Assembly: GCF_030265065.1 (NCBI RefSeq)
Contig: NC_080413.1
Coordinates: 687,001-751,000 of the forward strand
Length of the DNA: 64,000 bases
Direction: 5' to 3'
Source: Corythoichthys intestinalis
Taxonomy: Eukaryota > Chordata > Actinopteri > Syngnathiformes > Syngnathidae
Under the pieces are notes generated by a model. That model had not been told where the DNA came from and made no database searches. It saw nothing but the letters and a program-made list of their open reading frames with translations. This document shows, piece by piece, positions 22,901 to 34,669 of the stretch (position 1 is its first letter; every line of letters starts with the position of its first letter). Both the position numbers and the translations under genes were made by a program.

Positions 22901-25900
22901 TAACAAATAAAAAGTGAGACGTTTTCTCCTTTCTTTTAGGTGTTGCTGGTGTACGGTTTGGCGTTCATGGTCATCCTCCCCGTGGTGGTGGTAAGCGGCC
23001 ACGTCGCCCGGGTAGAGATGCACGTTGTGGTTTTGCCGCACTGAGGTTTGGCCGCTCCTCCAGGGAACGTGGTGGTATCGCTCCATCCGGTACAGCGGGG
23101 ACCAGATCCTCATCAACACCACTCAGCTCTTCATGCACTTTATGTACAAGACCCCCAACATGAACATGAAGCGTACGTGTTCTCCTCCTTTGTCAGTGTG
23201 TAAATGTGGTAGGACATCACCCAATAAGAGTTAGCGATCAAATTCATCGACATACAAAACAAACAAAAGTCATATCTTACGTTTAGTGGTGTTTGAAAGT
23301 AAAAAGCAACAACACAGTTTTTTAAAATGTATTTCAAAAAGTACTGTGCTTAGGGGTGTGCCATCTTAGGCACCCCACGATTCGGTTCGATTACGATTCG
23401 GGATGCTACGATTCAATTTTCGAACGATGATTGCGGTATTGACGATGATCGCGGTTGTCGCGATTATCACGATTATCGATACATCGTACATTACTGATTT
23501 AAAAAAAAATAGCCAAACAAATTTATGTCCATTATTTATTTAAAATATCCTTATGATTCAACAGGAACAATGGAAACATGCCCATACAACAAAAAGCTGC
23601 CCTTAAGCTGCTTTTTTATTTATTTTATCCAAGAAAGTGCAAAAACATTAACCATTTGAAAGGGAGTACTTATTTCTCTCAACAATTCTATAAAATTTAC
23701 ACTGGTGGAATGAATTCCACATTTTCTGGACACAAACAAAGTGTCTTTAGAAATAAGACTTCTTTTAACCAATATACTTTGTTTTCATGGTGTTACCTCC
23801 CTTTTGCAACTGTTGGAGTGACAGGTGGAAATCACAACTGCTCTTGATCACTTTTAACTTGTGGCATTTATTGCAGAGCACATAAAAAAAAACACCGCCA
23901 AACATACACTTATTACAGCTACTTTCTTCTCTCCCTGCCCGCCCACGCGCACACACGCCTATCGGCTCCCAAGCAGCATTTGCAACAACAGATTTCTGTA
24001 CTATATCACATGTTTTAAGTGTTACCACTGTACTTAATCGTGGTTTTACACGTTCTGCATATGAAATACACGTTAGTCAATTAGCTTAGCACTCGGCGCT
24101 AACTAGTAACATCTCAAAAACAACAATAAAGGCTAAACAGTACAAGAGGGTACTCACCTCTTACAGACGCACACAGGTCTTGGCAACACGCATTTTTCAA
24201 TTGAAATGCTTTAAAATTACTGCTGGACATCTGAAAGACAAGGAGCAACAAACTATCTCTCTTCCCCTCTTGCTCTAAAAAATAACTTCTGCACAAAAGC
24301 AGATGAACGGAAGCGGGACCCGGCGGTCGCGCCTCTGTTCCGGCCTGTCTCATACACAAATTTATTTTCCAGTCTTTTAAAAAGGAGTAAATCTCTCTTC
24401 CAGTAACTGGGAGCATTCATCATAATGTTGTGCGTGCGTCCGTTAACAGTGTCCGGGCAGCAGACAGGTCTTGAATTTCGTTCCACGCAGAGTGTCTGTC
24501 ATAAAGTTATGAGTGAAAATCATGGTTTTTGAACCTTTATAAATCGTAATCGAATCGTCATGTGTCGAATCGCAATGTACGTAATAATCGATTTTTTGGA
24601 ACTACTATGCATTAAAAATAAAGAAGGAAAACTAAATATTCCCCTACGTCTAATTAAGAAATAGATGATCAAATTAATGGTGTAATACTTGTATTTACCA
24701 TCTACCTACTGCTGATGCAGCACCAGGAGCAATGTGGGGTTCAGTAGCTTGCTCAAGGATACTTAGGCGAGTTCATCAGGGCAGAGAATTGAACCCACAA
24801 CCACTGGGTCGGGGGACAACTGCTCTACCACTGAGCCACGCCACCCCACAAATTAATCAGCAGTTTGTTCGAAAGGTGATGAATTGTTTCACTTCAAATG
24901 GTCCAAATCCTTTTTACATTCAATACATGTCATTTTTTTCCAAATAGTTTAATTTAAAAGTGAAAAATGGAAAAAGTTGCATATATATCTACTAGGGCTG
25001 TCAAACGATTAAAAATTTTAATCGAGTTAATTACAGCTTGAAAATTAACTGATCATAATTCAAACCATCTCTAAAATATGCCATATTTTTCTGTAAATTA
25101 TTGTTGGAATGGAAAGATAAGACATAAGATGGATATATATATTCAACAATCAGTACATAAGGATGGTATTTGTTTATGATAACAATAAATCCACAAGATG
25201 GCATTAACATTATTAACATTGTTAAAGCGATCCATGGATAGAAAGACTTGTAGTTCTTAAAAGATAAATGTTAGTACAAGTTATAGAAATGTTGTATTAA
25301 AACCCCTCTTAATGTTTTCGTTTAAATAAAATTTTCAATCAAAAAATAAACTAGTAGCCCGCCATTGTTGATGTCAATAATTACTTACACAATGCTCATG
25401 GGTGCTGAAGCCTATAAAATCAGTCGCACCCAAGCGCCAGCAGAGGGCAGCAAAACACGATTAACAAGTGGGCATTCTCTGTACTGTCATTTAAATCTGT
25501 CTGAGCGGGGCATGTGCGTTAATTGCGTCAAATATTTTAACGTGGTTAATTAAAATAATTAATTACCGCCCGTTAACGCGATAATTTTGACAGCCCTATT
25601 ATCTACGTAAGTATTTTTTGGGATCAAAACATGAAAGGTCAATATTTTATGTAGTTGTTCAAAATGGTATTTAGAAATGATGTTTGAAAAAGGGTTCTTT
25701 GTTTGACTATTGAAATGGAAAAAGTGCGTAAGATGAAAGCACATCTGACGAAAAGGTCCAAAGTGGGCCTGAAAATGAACTCGTCGGCGGTGGCACCAAA
25801 AGCGGTTGATTTCTGATTTCCTGCTTTGCGTCGGTTGCTTCGATTTTCCCACCTATTTTTCTCTTTCCTCTCCAGGGTTAGCCATGGTGCTGACGGCAGC

Positions 25901-28900
25901 GTTCGAATTTGACCCTCGCAGCAATAAAGAAGCCACCATCCGACCCACGGACAACATCGAAGTGCCGCAGGTTAGCATTTTCTTCCGAAACAATAAAATG
26001 TACTAAATAAGAAGTGCATTCTCTGGGAATTGAAGACTTTCGATGAAAGTTATGATTCACAAACTGGTCCGCTATTGACGGCTCTAGATCCATTTGATGT
26101 GGGAGGGCTGGCGGCAAATGGCTGCCACCCTCCCACTTCAAAGGGATTGTACATCTACTAGCGACGAACTCATTTGAATGATAAAAAATGCCAGACGATT
26201 GGACGTCTATCGCCGTCCATGGCGGCGAAAGAGCAGAGCAAGTCATTTTTTGGACCGGTCGCAGTTGATCCGTGAGCTGGGAAACATCAACGTGAAGAAG
26301 AAGGAGCCTCCGTTCTGCTACCCGTACAGCCTGAAGGCCCGAGTGTTGGTCCTCTCCCACCTGGCGCGCATGGATGTTTCCGAGGAGCTGGAGGAAGGTC
26401 AGACGCGTTCCTCCGTCGCGGCGAGACGTATGCCCAATGCTGATTTTACACCTTGGGATTCAGATCAGCGCTTCGTGGTAAAGAAGAGTCCCGCGCTCCT
26501 CCAGGAGATGATCAACGTGGGCTGCCAGCTCACCATGATGGCCAACAGTAGAGGAGGTCAGCGCACGCCACATGTATCACTTGTATATAGAACCATACAG
26601 TATGTGAGAAGCCAGCCCATTGGCCGTTATCATTTTCTTTCTGTGCCGCTTAAAATGGCCAATGACTTTTCAACTCAACGGCTGGGTTTTTCCATAAACG
26701 TTAGTGATGCAATAAATGGACTGCATACTTCAAAATGTTCCCTCCATCCATCCAGCCTGAAACCTAGCTAAAGTGAGTCCGCGGTAGTCAGTAATGTGGC
26801 TAACATTGCTGAAAATTTTCATTATTCTTAGCTATGCTAGCCTGTTCTTTGAAAGAAAAAAAAAAGTATTTGAAAAATCAACATTTCAATCAAGTGACTG
26901 TCACTAATTCACTTGAACTTTTAGACAAACTTTGTTAAAAACCATCACCAAGCTAGCTTGTTCTGTAAGTCATTCAAAAAAATCATGGGACTGTCTTCTT
27001 GATAGACATTGCAGAACACCGTGATTAGCCTGAGCTATGCTAGTTTGTTCTTTAAGGGATTTATTAAAAACCGCTTGTAAGTCATAAGAAAGTTGAATTA
27101 CGTTTAAACTAGTGCTGTCAAATTTAGCTTGTTAACGGGCGGTAATTAATTTTTTAATCACGTTAAAATATTTGACGCATTTAACGCATGCGTGGAATGA
27201 CCCGCTCATGCCTCAAACGGATTACAATGATGCCGTTTTTTGCACCGTGAGAGCTGAGGCAGAGAAAGGCGAGTGACACAGGCGTTCATTGGACCGCGCC
27301 GTTTATTGGCATAAGCTTCGGCAACTCCTTCACAACAAACATAAGTATCATTAAGTGAAAGCACAACAAAAATAATATTCCTATCTCTCAAAAAAAAAAA
27401 AAGTGCTTTAATCTGTATTAACGAGGCCCTATTCTCACACAGTGGCATTCCCAATCCAAACAGTGATGCAAAATACACATAAATCTTACTCAGACTTTGG
27501 TCAAACTCTATTCAAACATTTCATTTAGCTCAACAAATACGCTGGATGGCAATATTTAGTCACAATATACAAACTATCAGAGGTCTCGTGCGTTGTGAAG
27601 CCAGCACTCAAATGTAAGTGATATAGACAATCGACCCAGGGAGCTACGGCGTCAGTCGTGGAACAAAACACACTCATTGGCTTGATTTCTAAGTAATTTA
27701 AAACTTGCAATTGACACCTTGTGGTGTATTTTAATCACTACCTTACGTAGTTAAAGACACTGTGGAAGAACGCCTGTGACGTCAACAATGGCGAGCTACT
27801 AATTTATTTTTTGATTGAAAATTTTACAAATTTTATTAAAACAAAAACATTAAGAGGAGTTTTAATATAAAATTCCTATAACTTGTACTAACATTTATCT
27901 TTTAAGAACTCGAAGTCTTTCTATCCGTGGATCCCTTTAACTGAAAATAATAAAATAAAGTTAATAATGTTAATGCCATCTTGTGGATTTGTTGTTACAA
28001 TAAACAAATACAGTACTTATGTACATATACAGTATGTTTAACGTATATCCGTCTTGTCTTATCTTTCCATTCCAACAATAATCTACAGAAAAATATGGCA
28101 TATTTTAAATTTTAATCTTTTGACAGTGTAACTTCTTGACAAACATTACTAAAAACCATCATTAGCCTCAGCTAAGCCAGCTTGTTCTGTAAGTGAGGGG
28201 AAAAAAGTCATGTGACTATCACCATTTACTTTGGTTAACTACTTGATCTTGTTGAAAACTGTCAATAGCCTGAACTGTTAGTTTCTTCTGTAAGTGACCC
28301 CCCCCCCCCACACTTCCAAAAAAAAAAACACCCAGGGTTGCACAAACACTTCATTTAAATGTCAAGTAAGTGGTCACAAAATACTGCCCAGTGGGCAACA
28401 TTTGGTCCTGCCTCAGGTGACAAATCAAGACCCAAAATGGCAATAGGCTGGCATCTGGTCGATGCCAGCCATAGAAGTCCGCTGCTTTAAGATGGCTGCC
28501 GGTTAACTGTCTTGCGGTATCTTGTTATATATCTACGGTGGCTTTAAACCCGACACTGACCACTTACATCGCAGGTTTCCACGCGCCTCGGCTGGTCACC
28601 ATCGAGAACTGCATGAAGTTGACGCAGATGATCGTGCAGGGCCTCCAGGAATCCAAGTCGCCGCTGCTGCAACTGCCTCACTTCGAGGAGGAGCACCTCC
28701 GCTACTGCATCTCCAAGAAGTACAAGGTCCGCAGCCTGCAGGACCTGGTGAGTCTCAAAGACTCGGACCGTCGCGCCATGCTCCGCTTCCTGGGAGAGGA
28801 GAAGTACGACGAGGTCATGGCCGTGCTGGGGAGCTTCCCGCACATCAGCATGGACACCAAACTGCAAGGTGAGGTTTTCGCCCGCGGGAAAGCCCGTCGA

Positions 28901-31900
28901 CTGACGTCCGCGTCTCCGCAGTCCTCGACGACGAAGACAGCAGCAACATCACGGCGGGCTCCATCGTCACCGTGACCGTCACCTTGGCCAGGAAACCGAT
29001 GGCGGTCCGTAAATACTCTACAGCTCACCTTACACCTCCCAAATTCTGTAAAATTGAAGGCTGAGCCAGTTAGAGTTCATTATTTAAATTAGAAGGTCAA
29101 TTTTTATAGACATGAAATATTTCTTATTAAGATAAAAATGCTCAATGTCACTTTTGAATTATACCGTATTTTTCGGACTATAAGTCAGTTTTTTTTTCAT
29201 AGTTTTTGCAGAGGGTGCGTCTTATACTCTGGAGTAGTCACGCACGATAGTACATTTTTCAACCGACAATTTCCTCCTCGTTCCAACCGATAACTGATAA
29301 TGTCATGCTGATAATTCTATTAAAAGATTTATGTAAAATTTTAACGTAGACACAAGAGAAAATATTAGTGTGCAAAAATTTAATTTATTGCTTTTTTTTT
29401 TTCAACATCAAATGTGAACAAGTAGTAAATTCAAACATCTAAATAATGACGGATTGTCTGACATTGTGTAATGGTAAACTTTTGGCAACAATTACTTACA
29501 GCAGCGGTCCCCAAACTACAGCCTGCGGGCTGGATACGGCCCGTGGCCACGTTTGGTCGGCCCCCTGAACAAAACGAAACAAAAGTTGCCCCCCCCCCCC
29601 CCCCCCCCCCCCCCCAATAGTGTTATTTATTTCCTGGCTTTTTTCTGTGAAGGACCCAGAGAGGGTTATTTGGTTATTATCTATTTAATTGATAGTTTTA
29701 TTATTATCTTATATTATTATTATTTTTATTTTATTTACTTTTGTTCCGTGAAGAATCCAGAAAGGGTTATTTGATTGTGGCTTTCTGAAAAACAATACAT
29801 TTTTACATTTAGGCACTCCTGCACACCTTTTCTGTTACAAACAGACCCCAGCCCCCCCATCAGAGAAGGGAAAAGTTTGGGGACCCCTGACTTACAGAGT
29901 AAATACCTACAGTGGGGAGAACAAGTATTTGATACACTGTCAATGGGTTTTCCCATTGGCAGTGTATCAAATACTTGTTCTCCCCACTGTAAGTTGCACA
30001 AAAATGCCTTTAAAAGTAAGCCATTCCTAACATATTACTACACTGCAAAAACCTTAAAACTAGTTACATTCCCTTGTTTTCAGTGTAAATCTTTTGGAAA
30101 TAAGTGAAATGATCTGCCAGGGCTTCAAGTGTATTTCACTCAGATTTCTTGAAAAAAAAAAAAAAAAGCTAGCTGAAAATAAGCTTAACAGCCTTATTTT
30201 AAGCAATAGATTATTATACTTAATCCTAAAGAAACATTTTTTAAGAATAGGTATGGTTCAAAACATTATTTGAAAGCAATTTTTTCTTCATTTTTTTTTA
30301 GATGTATGGGCTTTAGAACAAATGGGAATATTTACAAACTTCAAGTAAGTGGAATAATCTGGCGCATTCATGTCTCAAACAACTAATTTCCTCCCGATTA
30401 GTCGACTATTTTTATGATTAGCCAACTAGTCTTAATTTTTTTTTTTACTGATTTAATAATGACATTTTTGTTGAAGCTTATTAATTCACATTAACATTTT
30501 GGAACACCTAAATTCTTTATGAACGTATAAATAACATAAATATCAAATCACAAACAATGAGGTCAAATGCTGCTGGCATTAATTCGTGCAAAAAAATCTT
30601 ACGCGTCATGTAATGTTCGCATACCATTAACTTTTTCAGCCTCTTGTTTTCTGTTTTTATTTTAAATTGCCTTTCAAGATGACGTCTGTTCTTGGTGCTG
30701 GATTCTATCAAATAAATTTCCCCCAAAAATGCGACTTGTACTCCAGTGCGACTTATAGTCCAAAAAATACAGTACAGAATGCTATTATTCTCTGTTAAAG
30801 ATTTGAATTGCACATTTATAGACCAGTACTTTGGCAGTACGTTTCAGATAAAAGTATGCTAAATACTACACTGAATGAGATTAATGGCAATAAATCTCTC
30901 AAATAATTGCCATTAAAATAAGTAACCGTTGGCCAGCTCTAATTTATTTCAATTGATTTCCGGCCTCCGTTGCGAAAAATGGGAAGCACCGTAGTTGAGC
31001 ACCGGAGGGCGCTGTGAGCACAGGAACCCGCAGAAAAAAACCCCGCATTAACACTGCTTTTTCTTTGTTGGTAGGAGGTCTTTGAAAAGGAGCAGGGGCC
31101 CTCACCGTGTCCGGGAGAGGAGGCGGCGACGGCGGCTCCCGCCGAAGAAGCGGTAAGAACACGGACGGCGATAGACGTCCGAACGGATCGGACGGCCGTA
31201 AAAGTCCGCCCGCTTTCCGGCAGGGAGAGGCCAGTAAAGGCAAATCGAAGCAAGTTTGGCAGAACAAGAACAAAGTTGCTAAGAAGATGGCAAAGTCCAA
31301 AAAGAAAAAATTAACCAAGAAAAAGGCAGCCACGCCGGCACCAGTCAAAAGCAAGACGGCCAACGGAAACGTGGCGGGAAACGTAAGTCCGACGCGAGAG
31401 TGGGCGGGTCCCCCGTCCGTTTCATTTTGACCCGTGACTAAATGGTGCCGCGGCAGGAGGGGACGCCGGCGGCCAAGGAGGACGACGAGGAGCTCTCGGA
31501 CAAAGGTAGTGAGTCGGACGAGGGCGAGGCCGCCAAAGACTCACCCAGCGAGAGAGACGAAGACAGCGACAAGCAGAGCGATACAGAGCTGGACGAGATG
31601 GCAGGAGATGACGAGGAGGTGGGTTTAGCTTTGTGGGAAGCGCTTGGCGTTTCATTTCAAATCGTTGATGGCGAAAGCAAGAAACCTAAGTAAATAGTGA
31701 CCGTCCATACATTAGGGGTGTGCCATCTTAGGCACCCCACGATTTGTTTCGATTACGATTCCGGGTGCTACGATTCGATTTTCGAACATGACTACGATAT
31801 TGACGATGATCGCGATTATCACGATTATCGATGCATCGTACATATGGAGGTAGATTTGTGTCTTTATTATTCAATCCAAAAAAAAGTTGCTTCAATCGAA

Positions 31901-34264
31901 GAAAAAGTCACTTCAATCAAAAAAAATAAATTTGAAACTCCTAAAAATTTACTTGAAAACTATTTTTCTTTGAATTTTTGGGGGGGGGTTTAAGTCAAGT
32001 TTTTTTTTTATTGAAACATTTTTGATTGAAGTCATGTAATTTTGCGTTGGGACCACATTTTGGCTAGGACATTTGTGTCTTTATTATTCAATCAAAAAAT
32101 AAGTTGCTTCAAACAAAAATATATATTTTCAAAAGAAGAATCACTTCAAGCAAAAAAACAAAAACAAAAAAATTCAATCGTAGAAAAAAAGGTTTGAATG
32201 TGAAAAAATATTTGAGACTCAGAAATTTGCATTTGAACACTTCATTTTTCATTGAAACTTCTCTTTGATTGAAGCAATCGTTTTTGTGTTTGAGCCATAT
32301 TATAGGTAGGACATTTGTGTCTAAATCATTCAATCCCAATAAAAGTTGCTTTAATCAAAAAACTATTTTTAATCAAAGAAAAAAATCATTTGCAAATAAA
32401 TTTTTTTAAATAATTTTTTTTTATATGAAATATATTTTTTATTGAAGTGTCACTTTTTTTTTGAAAAGCAAAAGGTTGTATCTCTTTTTTTCATGAAGTG
32501 GAAACAGTTTTGAAGGCACTTTTTTTCGATTGAATCGTTTAGATTCAACTTCAACGCTACTTCCGGCATGTTTGAGTGGCAGGTGACTACGCCAATGACA
32601 TAAAAGTATGACGCAAGAATAATGGCCTCCAGGGCTCCATTCAGCCATCGGACTCTGGTCGAATCCAAGCCGAATGTAGGGCACCGGTAAGGGGGTGTGA
32701 CATCGGCATCTCACCGGAGTACCCGCGACGGTACGTTGCCCTGTTGCGGCAAACTGGTCGGACCCCGATATCAATCCCCAGGCGCGGAGGCAGGCTGTCG
32801 AGTGGGCGGCCCGCGAGTGACACGACACTCATTCAAAGCCGAAGTGACGGGTTCCCGGCGTGGACGCCGGCGACTCCTTTTACATTTAAAAACTTTTATC
32901 ATTTGAAGATAGATTCAAGTCAAGATTTTGCCAATTTTGGAGTGTTTTAGATAAAAAGTTACTTAGCTTCGCTAGGAAGGTTCACTACAAGAGCCTTTCA
33001 GAGAAGTCCGCTGCTTTAAGATGGTGGTTGTTTACTAACACCGCCGAGTCTGTCAATTCACATCTAGTTCTATTTGCATTTGATATCTTGAGTAGCATTA
33101 AGTGGGCATAGATTGTAGGATGTCTGCTACAGTCAGAAAATATTGGAGCCGCCTAGCATCGCGTTTGCAATACTGTTACAACACTCTTCCCTCCTTCCCA
33201 CTCCCGCTCTTCTTTCTCAGAGTCTCTGACTTTTTCTCGTGTCGTTCAACCAACGTAGTAACGCGCATTGTCTCGTTGCCGAAACAGTGACAAAATCCGA
33301 ACGGAGAAAAAAAACGTAATGCACGAAAAACGTACGGATTTTGAACGTACGGTGTACACATTTAGAAATCAGTGCTCAATTGTACAAATTACGCCGAAAC
33401 CGTACAACTTGACAGGTATGGGGTTTTGCAGGAGTGGGAGGCATTGCAGCAGAGCATCCAGAGGCGAGAGCGCGCCCTGCTGGAGACCAAGTCCAAGGTG
33501 ACGCACGCCGCGTACAGCCTGTACTACCCCGAGGAGAAGCAGGAGTGGTGGTGGCTCTACATCGCCGATCGGCGCGACCAGACCCTGGTGTCCATGCCCT
33601 ACCACGTCTGCACGCTCAAGGACAGCGAGGAGGTGGGTCACCTCCGTCCCCGTCTCGTACGGCGCCGGCGATAACCTTTCTCCTTTGTACGTAGGTGGAG
33701 CTCAAGTTTCCGGCACCTTCCAAAACGGGCAACTATCAATATTCCGTCATCCTGCGCTCCGATTCCTATTTGGGACTTGACCAGATCAAACCACTTAAGG
33801 TAAATAATGAGCGGGGCCGTCAAATCTGCTGATTATTTGTGTAGGGAAATTGTTGACTTTAAAGTTGCATTTAAATTTTTTTTTTTTTTTTTAGCAAGCC
33901 TTATTAATTGCAAACCTTTTTTACAACAATACAATCATTAATCTTAAAAAAAAAAAGATGTCCTCATGAGGAATGACGTACGTTAAAGTTCCGGTTAAAT
34001 GGCCAAAAGTAGTCACTTTTCCTGTAAGGGCCGTTGTCAAATAATGACACCGATCCGTCGAGATTCCCGACGGATTGGACGTCCCTTGCCGTCGACGGCG
34101 GTTACTGAACGAGTCGTGTCCGTACGCAGCTGGAGGTGCACGAGGCCAAAGCCGTGCTGGACAACCATCCGCAGTGGGACATCCCTGACACGGAGGAGGA
34201 GGACGAGGAGCAGGAGGACAGCGACGGCATCGAGGAGAGCGAGGACGACGACGACAACGATTGA
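16993..34264 (+). CDS. sec63: Translocation protein SEC63 homolog (DNAJC23)
   Basis: Complete 19-exon gene encoding 756 aa (human 760). Exons: 16993-17116, 18035-18134, 19799-19913, 20078-20190, 20262-20323, 22799-22857, 22940-22990, 23064-23172, 25876-25970, 26265-26397, 26464-26556, 28575-28868, 28922-29004, 31075-31152, 31224-31382, 31457-31618, 33432-33632, 33695-33799, 34130-34264. The protein is an ER membrane J-protein that works with Sec61/Sec62 and recruits BiP for translocation. TM1 is at about 14-34, TM2 at 76-93, and the lumenal J domain at 103-165 with HPD at 132-134. TM3 is at about 188-208, followed by the cytosolic Sec63/Brl domain, a Lys-rich then acidic linker (about 503-610), and a tail of almost only Asp/Glu. 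MAGQQFQYDDSGNTFF fixes the start. An in-frame Met at 16939 is upstream but lacks family support. Confidence 0.97.
17640..17755. repeat. Palindromic MITE copy in sec63 intron 1
   Basis: The arms read AATCCATTTCAACTGGGATG and CAAAATGGATTGGACGTCTA around a GC-poor loop and end in ATGGCAGCCAATGAGTG. It is the same family as 15064-15180. A further half copy lies near 17950-17995. Confidence 0.7.
18537..18665. repeat. Palindromic MITE copy in sec63 intron 2
   Basis: Arms read GTCCAATCAGTTTGAAGTGG and CCACTTCAATGGAGTGGACG with CGGTCAATGAATGACCG at the centre. It belongs to the same family as 15064-15180. Confidence 0.75.
18888..19735. repeat. 1 kb TIR element copy B and adjoining repeat in sec63 intron 2
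   Basis: From ATGGCGGAAAACACAAGAC to about 19566 the sequence follows copy A (1885-2902) closely, but the right third is missing. Immediately downstream, 19580-19735 resembles the right end of the repeat at 23353-24600 (ATGAATCGTAATCGAATCGT), so one insertion probably truncated the other. Confidence 0.6.
20324..22798. other. sec63 intron 5 content
   Basis: A 2.5 kb intron. The left 1.4 kb is unclassified AT-rich DNA. A complete hAT element lies at 21809-22405 and the remainder shows nothing recognisable. The intron ends with a good acceptor TTTGCAG before exon 6. Confidence 0.6.
21809..22405. mobile_element. Short-form hAT element (TAGGGCTGTCAAA family)
   Basis: A 597 bp non-coding element starting TAGGGCTGTCAAACGATT and ending ATTTTGACAGCCGTA, flanked by a perfect 8 bp duplication ATGTAAAG (21801-21808 and 22406-22413). 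This duplication identifies the family as hAT. Other copies are at about 15590-16637, 24993-25598, 27110-28130, 36990-37585 and 39948-40485. Confidence 0.88.
23353..24600. mobile_element. Interspersed element with GGGGTGTGCCATCTTAGGC end in sec63 intron 8
   Basis: It begins GGGGTGTGCCATCTTAGGCA and continues with many CGATTACGATT words. It closes near 24598 with AATCGTAATCGAATCGTCAT. Fragments recur at 19620-19735 and 31712-31845. There is no transposase. The superfamily is uncertain, with hAT plausible. Confidence 0.5.
24705..24846 (-). repeat. tRNA-derived SINE (V-SINE-like)
   Basis: Read on the minus strand it starts GGTGGCGTGGCTCAGTGGTA, with a box A-like segment. It continues through a box B-like GGGTTCAATTCTC and then a core containing CTTGAGCAAGCTACTGAACC, which resembles the conserved V-SINE core of fish. 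A shorter relative lies near 49715-49800. It is not a functional tRNA gene: the cloverleaf is degenerate. Confidence 0.75.
24993..25598. mobile_element. Short-form hAT element (TAGGGCTGTCAAA family) in sec63 intron 8
   Basis: A 606 bp element starting TAGGGCTGTCAAACG and ending TTGACAGCCCTA. Flanks ATATCTAC and TTATCTAC match at 7 of 8 positions, a slightly aged target duplication. Confidence 0.85.
26040..26240. repeat. Palindromic MITE copy in sec63 intron 9
   Basis: GATGTGGGAGGGCTGGCGGC and GCTGCCACCCTCCCACTTC form the inner arms, and GATTGGACGTCTATCGCCG follows as a second half. It ends only about 25 bp before the exon 10 acceptor. Confidence 0.65.
27110..28130. mobile_element. Long-form hAT element (TAGGGCTGTCAAA family) in sec63 intron 11
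   Basis: About 1021 bp, starting TAGTGCTGTCAAATT and ending TTTTGACAGTGTA. It carries an internal block (GGCGTTCATTGGACCGCGCC and about 450 bp after it) absent from the 600 bp copies and shared with the copy at 15590-16637. The short copies are therefore probably internal-deletion derivatives. No transposase is seen. Confidence 0.75.
29160..30775. mobile_element. Composite repeat block in sec63 intron 13
   Basis: It is bounded by ACCGTATTTTTCGGACTATA and GCGACTTATAGTCCAAAAAA, inverted ends of a widespread fish DNA element. Inside are a hAT-like insertion with ends GGTCCCCAAACT and AGTTTGGGGACC (about 29502-29890, ACTTACAG on both sides), a C homopolymer (29589-29614), an 80 bp hairpin (29910-29989) and AT-rich unclassified DNA. 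Confidence 0.55.
29910..29989. repeat. 80 bp hairpin made of Tc1-type TIRs only
   Basis: Two arms starting CAGTGGGGAGAACAAGTATT are exact or near-exact reverse complements around a TTTT loop, and the unit is flanked by TA on both sides (29908-29909 and 29990-29991). The arm sequence is a common fish Tc1-like terminus, so this looks like an extreme internal deletion that left only the inverted ends. Confidence 0.8.
31712..33421. repeat. Repeat-filled sec63 intron 16
   Basis: In order: a fragment of the GGGGTGTGCCATCTTAGGCA element (31712-31845), a degenerate AT-rich array of TTGATTGAAGCAACTTTT-like units (about 31850-32460), GC-richer unclassified DNA at 32560-32880, and an element ending GACAGGTATGG at 33421. 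That last end sits only 10 bp before exon 17. Confidence 0.6.
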
Positions 34265-34660
34265 ACGCCTGGGCCTCGCCCCTTCCCCCCCGCGTCACTC
34301 TCCCGCTCCACCTACTTCCTCCTCGACGCAAAGACTTAAGCCGGGACATTTTTCTACACTAGTCCACGTCCTCGCCTCTTTTTCTACATGCGCGTGCGTG
34401 TTTGCGTTTCTAAGCGGGTAAGGGCGCGTACGGGCGCGATCGACCGCGTCGGCAGATTTGCGCGCGGCGCGTCGTCGCCGTTGCGCGGCGCTCGGCTTAT
34501 TCGACTTCTAATAGTGTCACCGTTTCAACATGGTTCCTTTCCAGGACTTTGTTCTGAGTCCCTCTGTTAAACTTCACACTTAGTACGAAAGTTTTTTTTT
34601 TTTTTCTCTCTCTCTTACGGGACATTCCAGCGAGCAGCGTGTGTCAATACAAAATGTAAA

Positions 34661-34666
34661 AATAAA
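34661..34666 (+). terminator. Candidate sec63 polyadenylation signal
   Basis: AATAAA lies 397 bp after the sec63 stop, following a pyrimidine-rich segment (34590-34616). The UTR before it is GC-rich compared with the DNA after it. Confidence 0.6.
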
Positions 34667-34669
34667 GTC

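Noticed and set aside
24705-24846. Possible tRNA gene
   Set aside because: Box A and B are present but the cloverleaf is degenerate and a SINE core follows; it is a tRNA-derived SINE.
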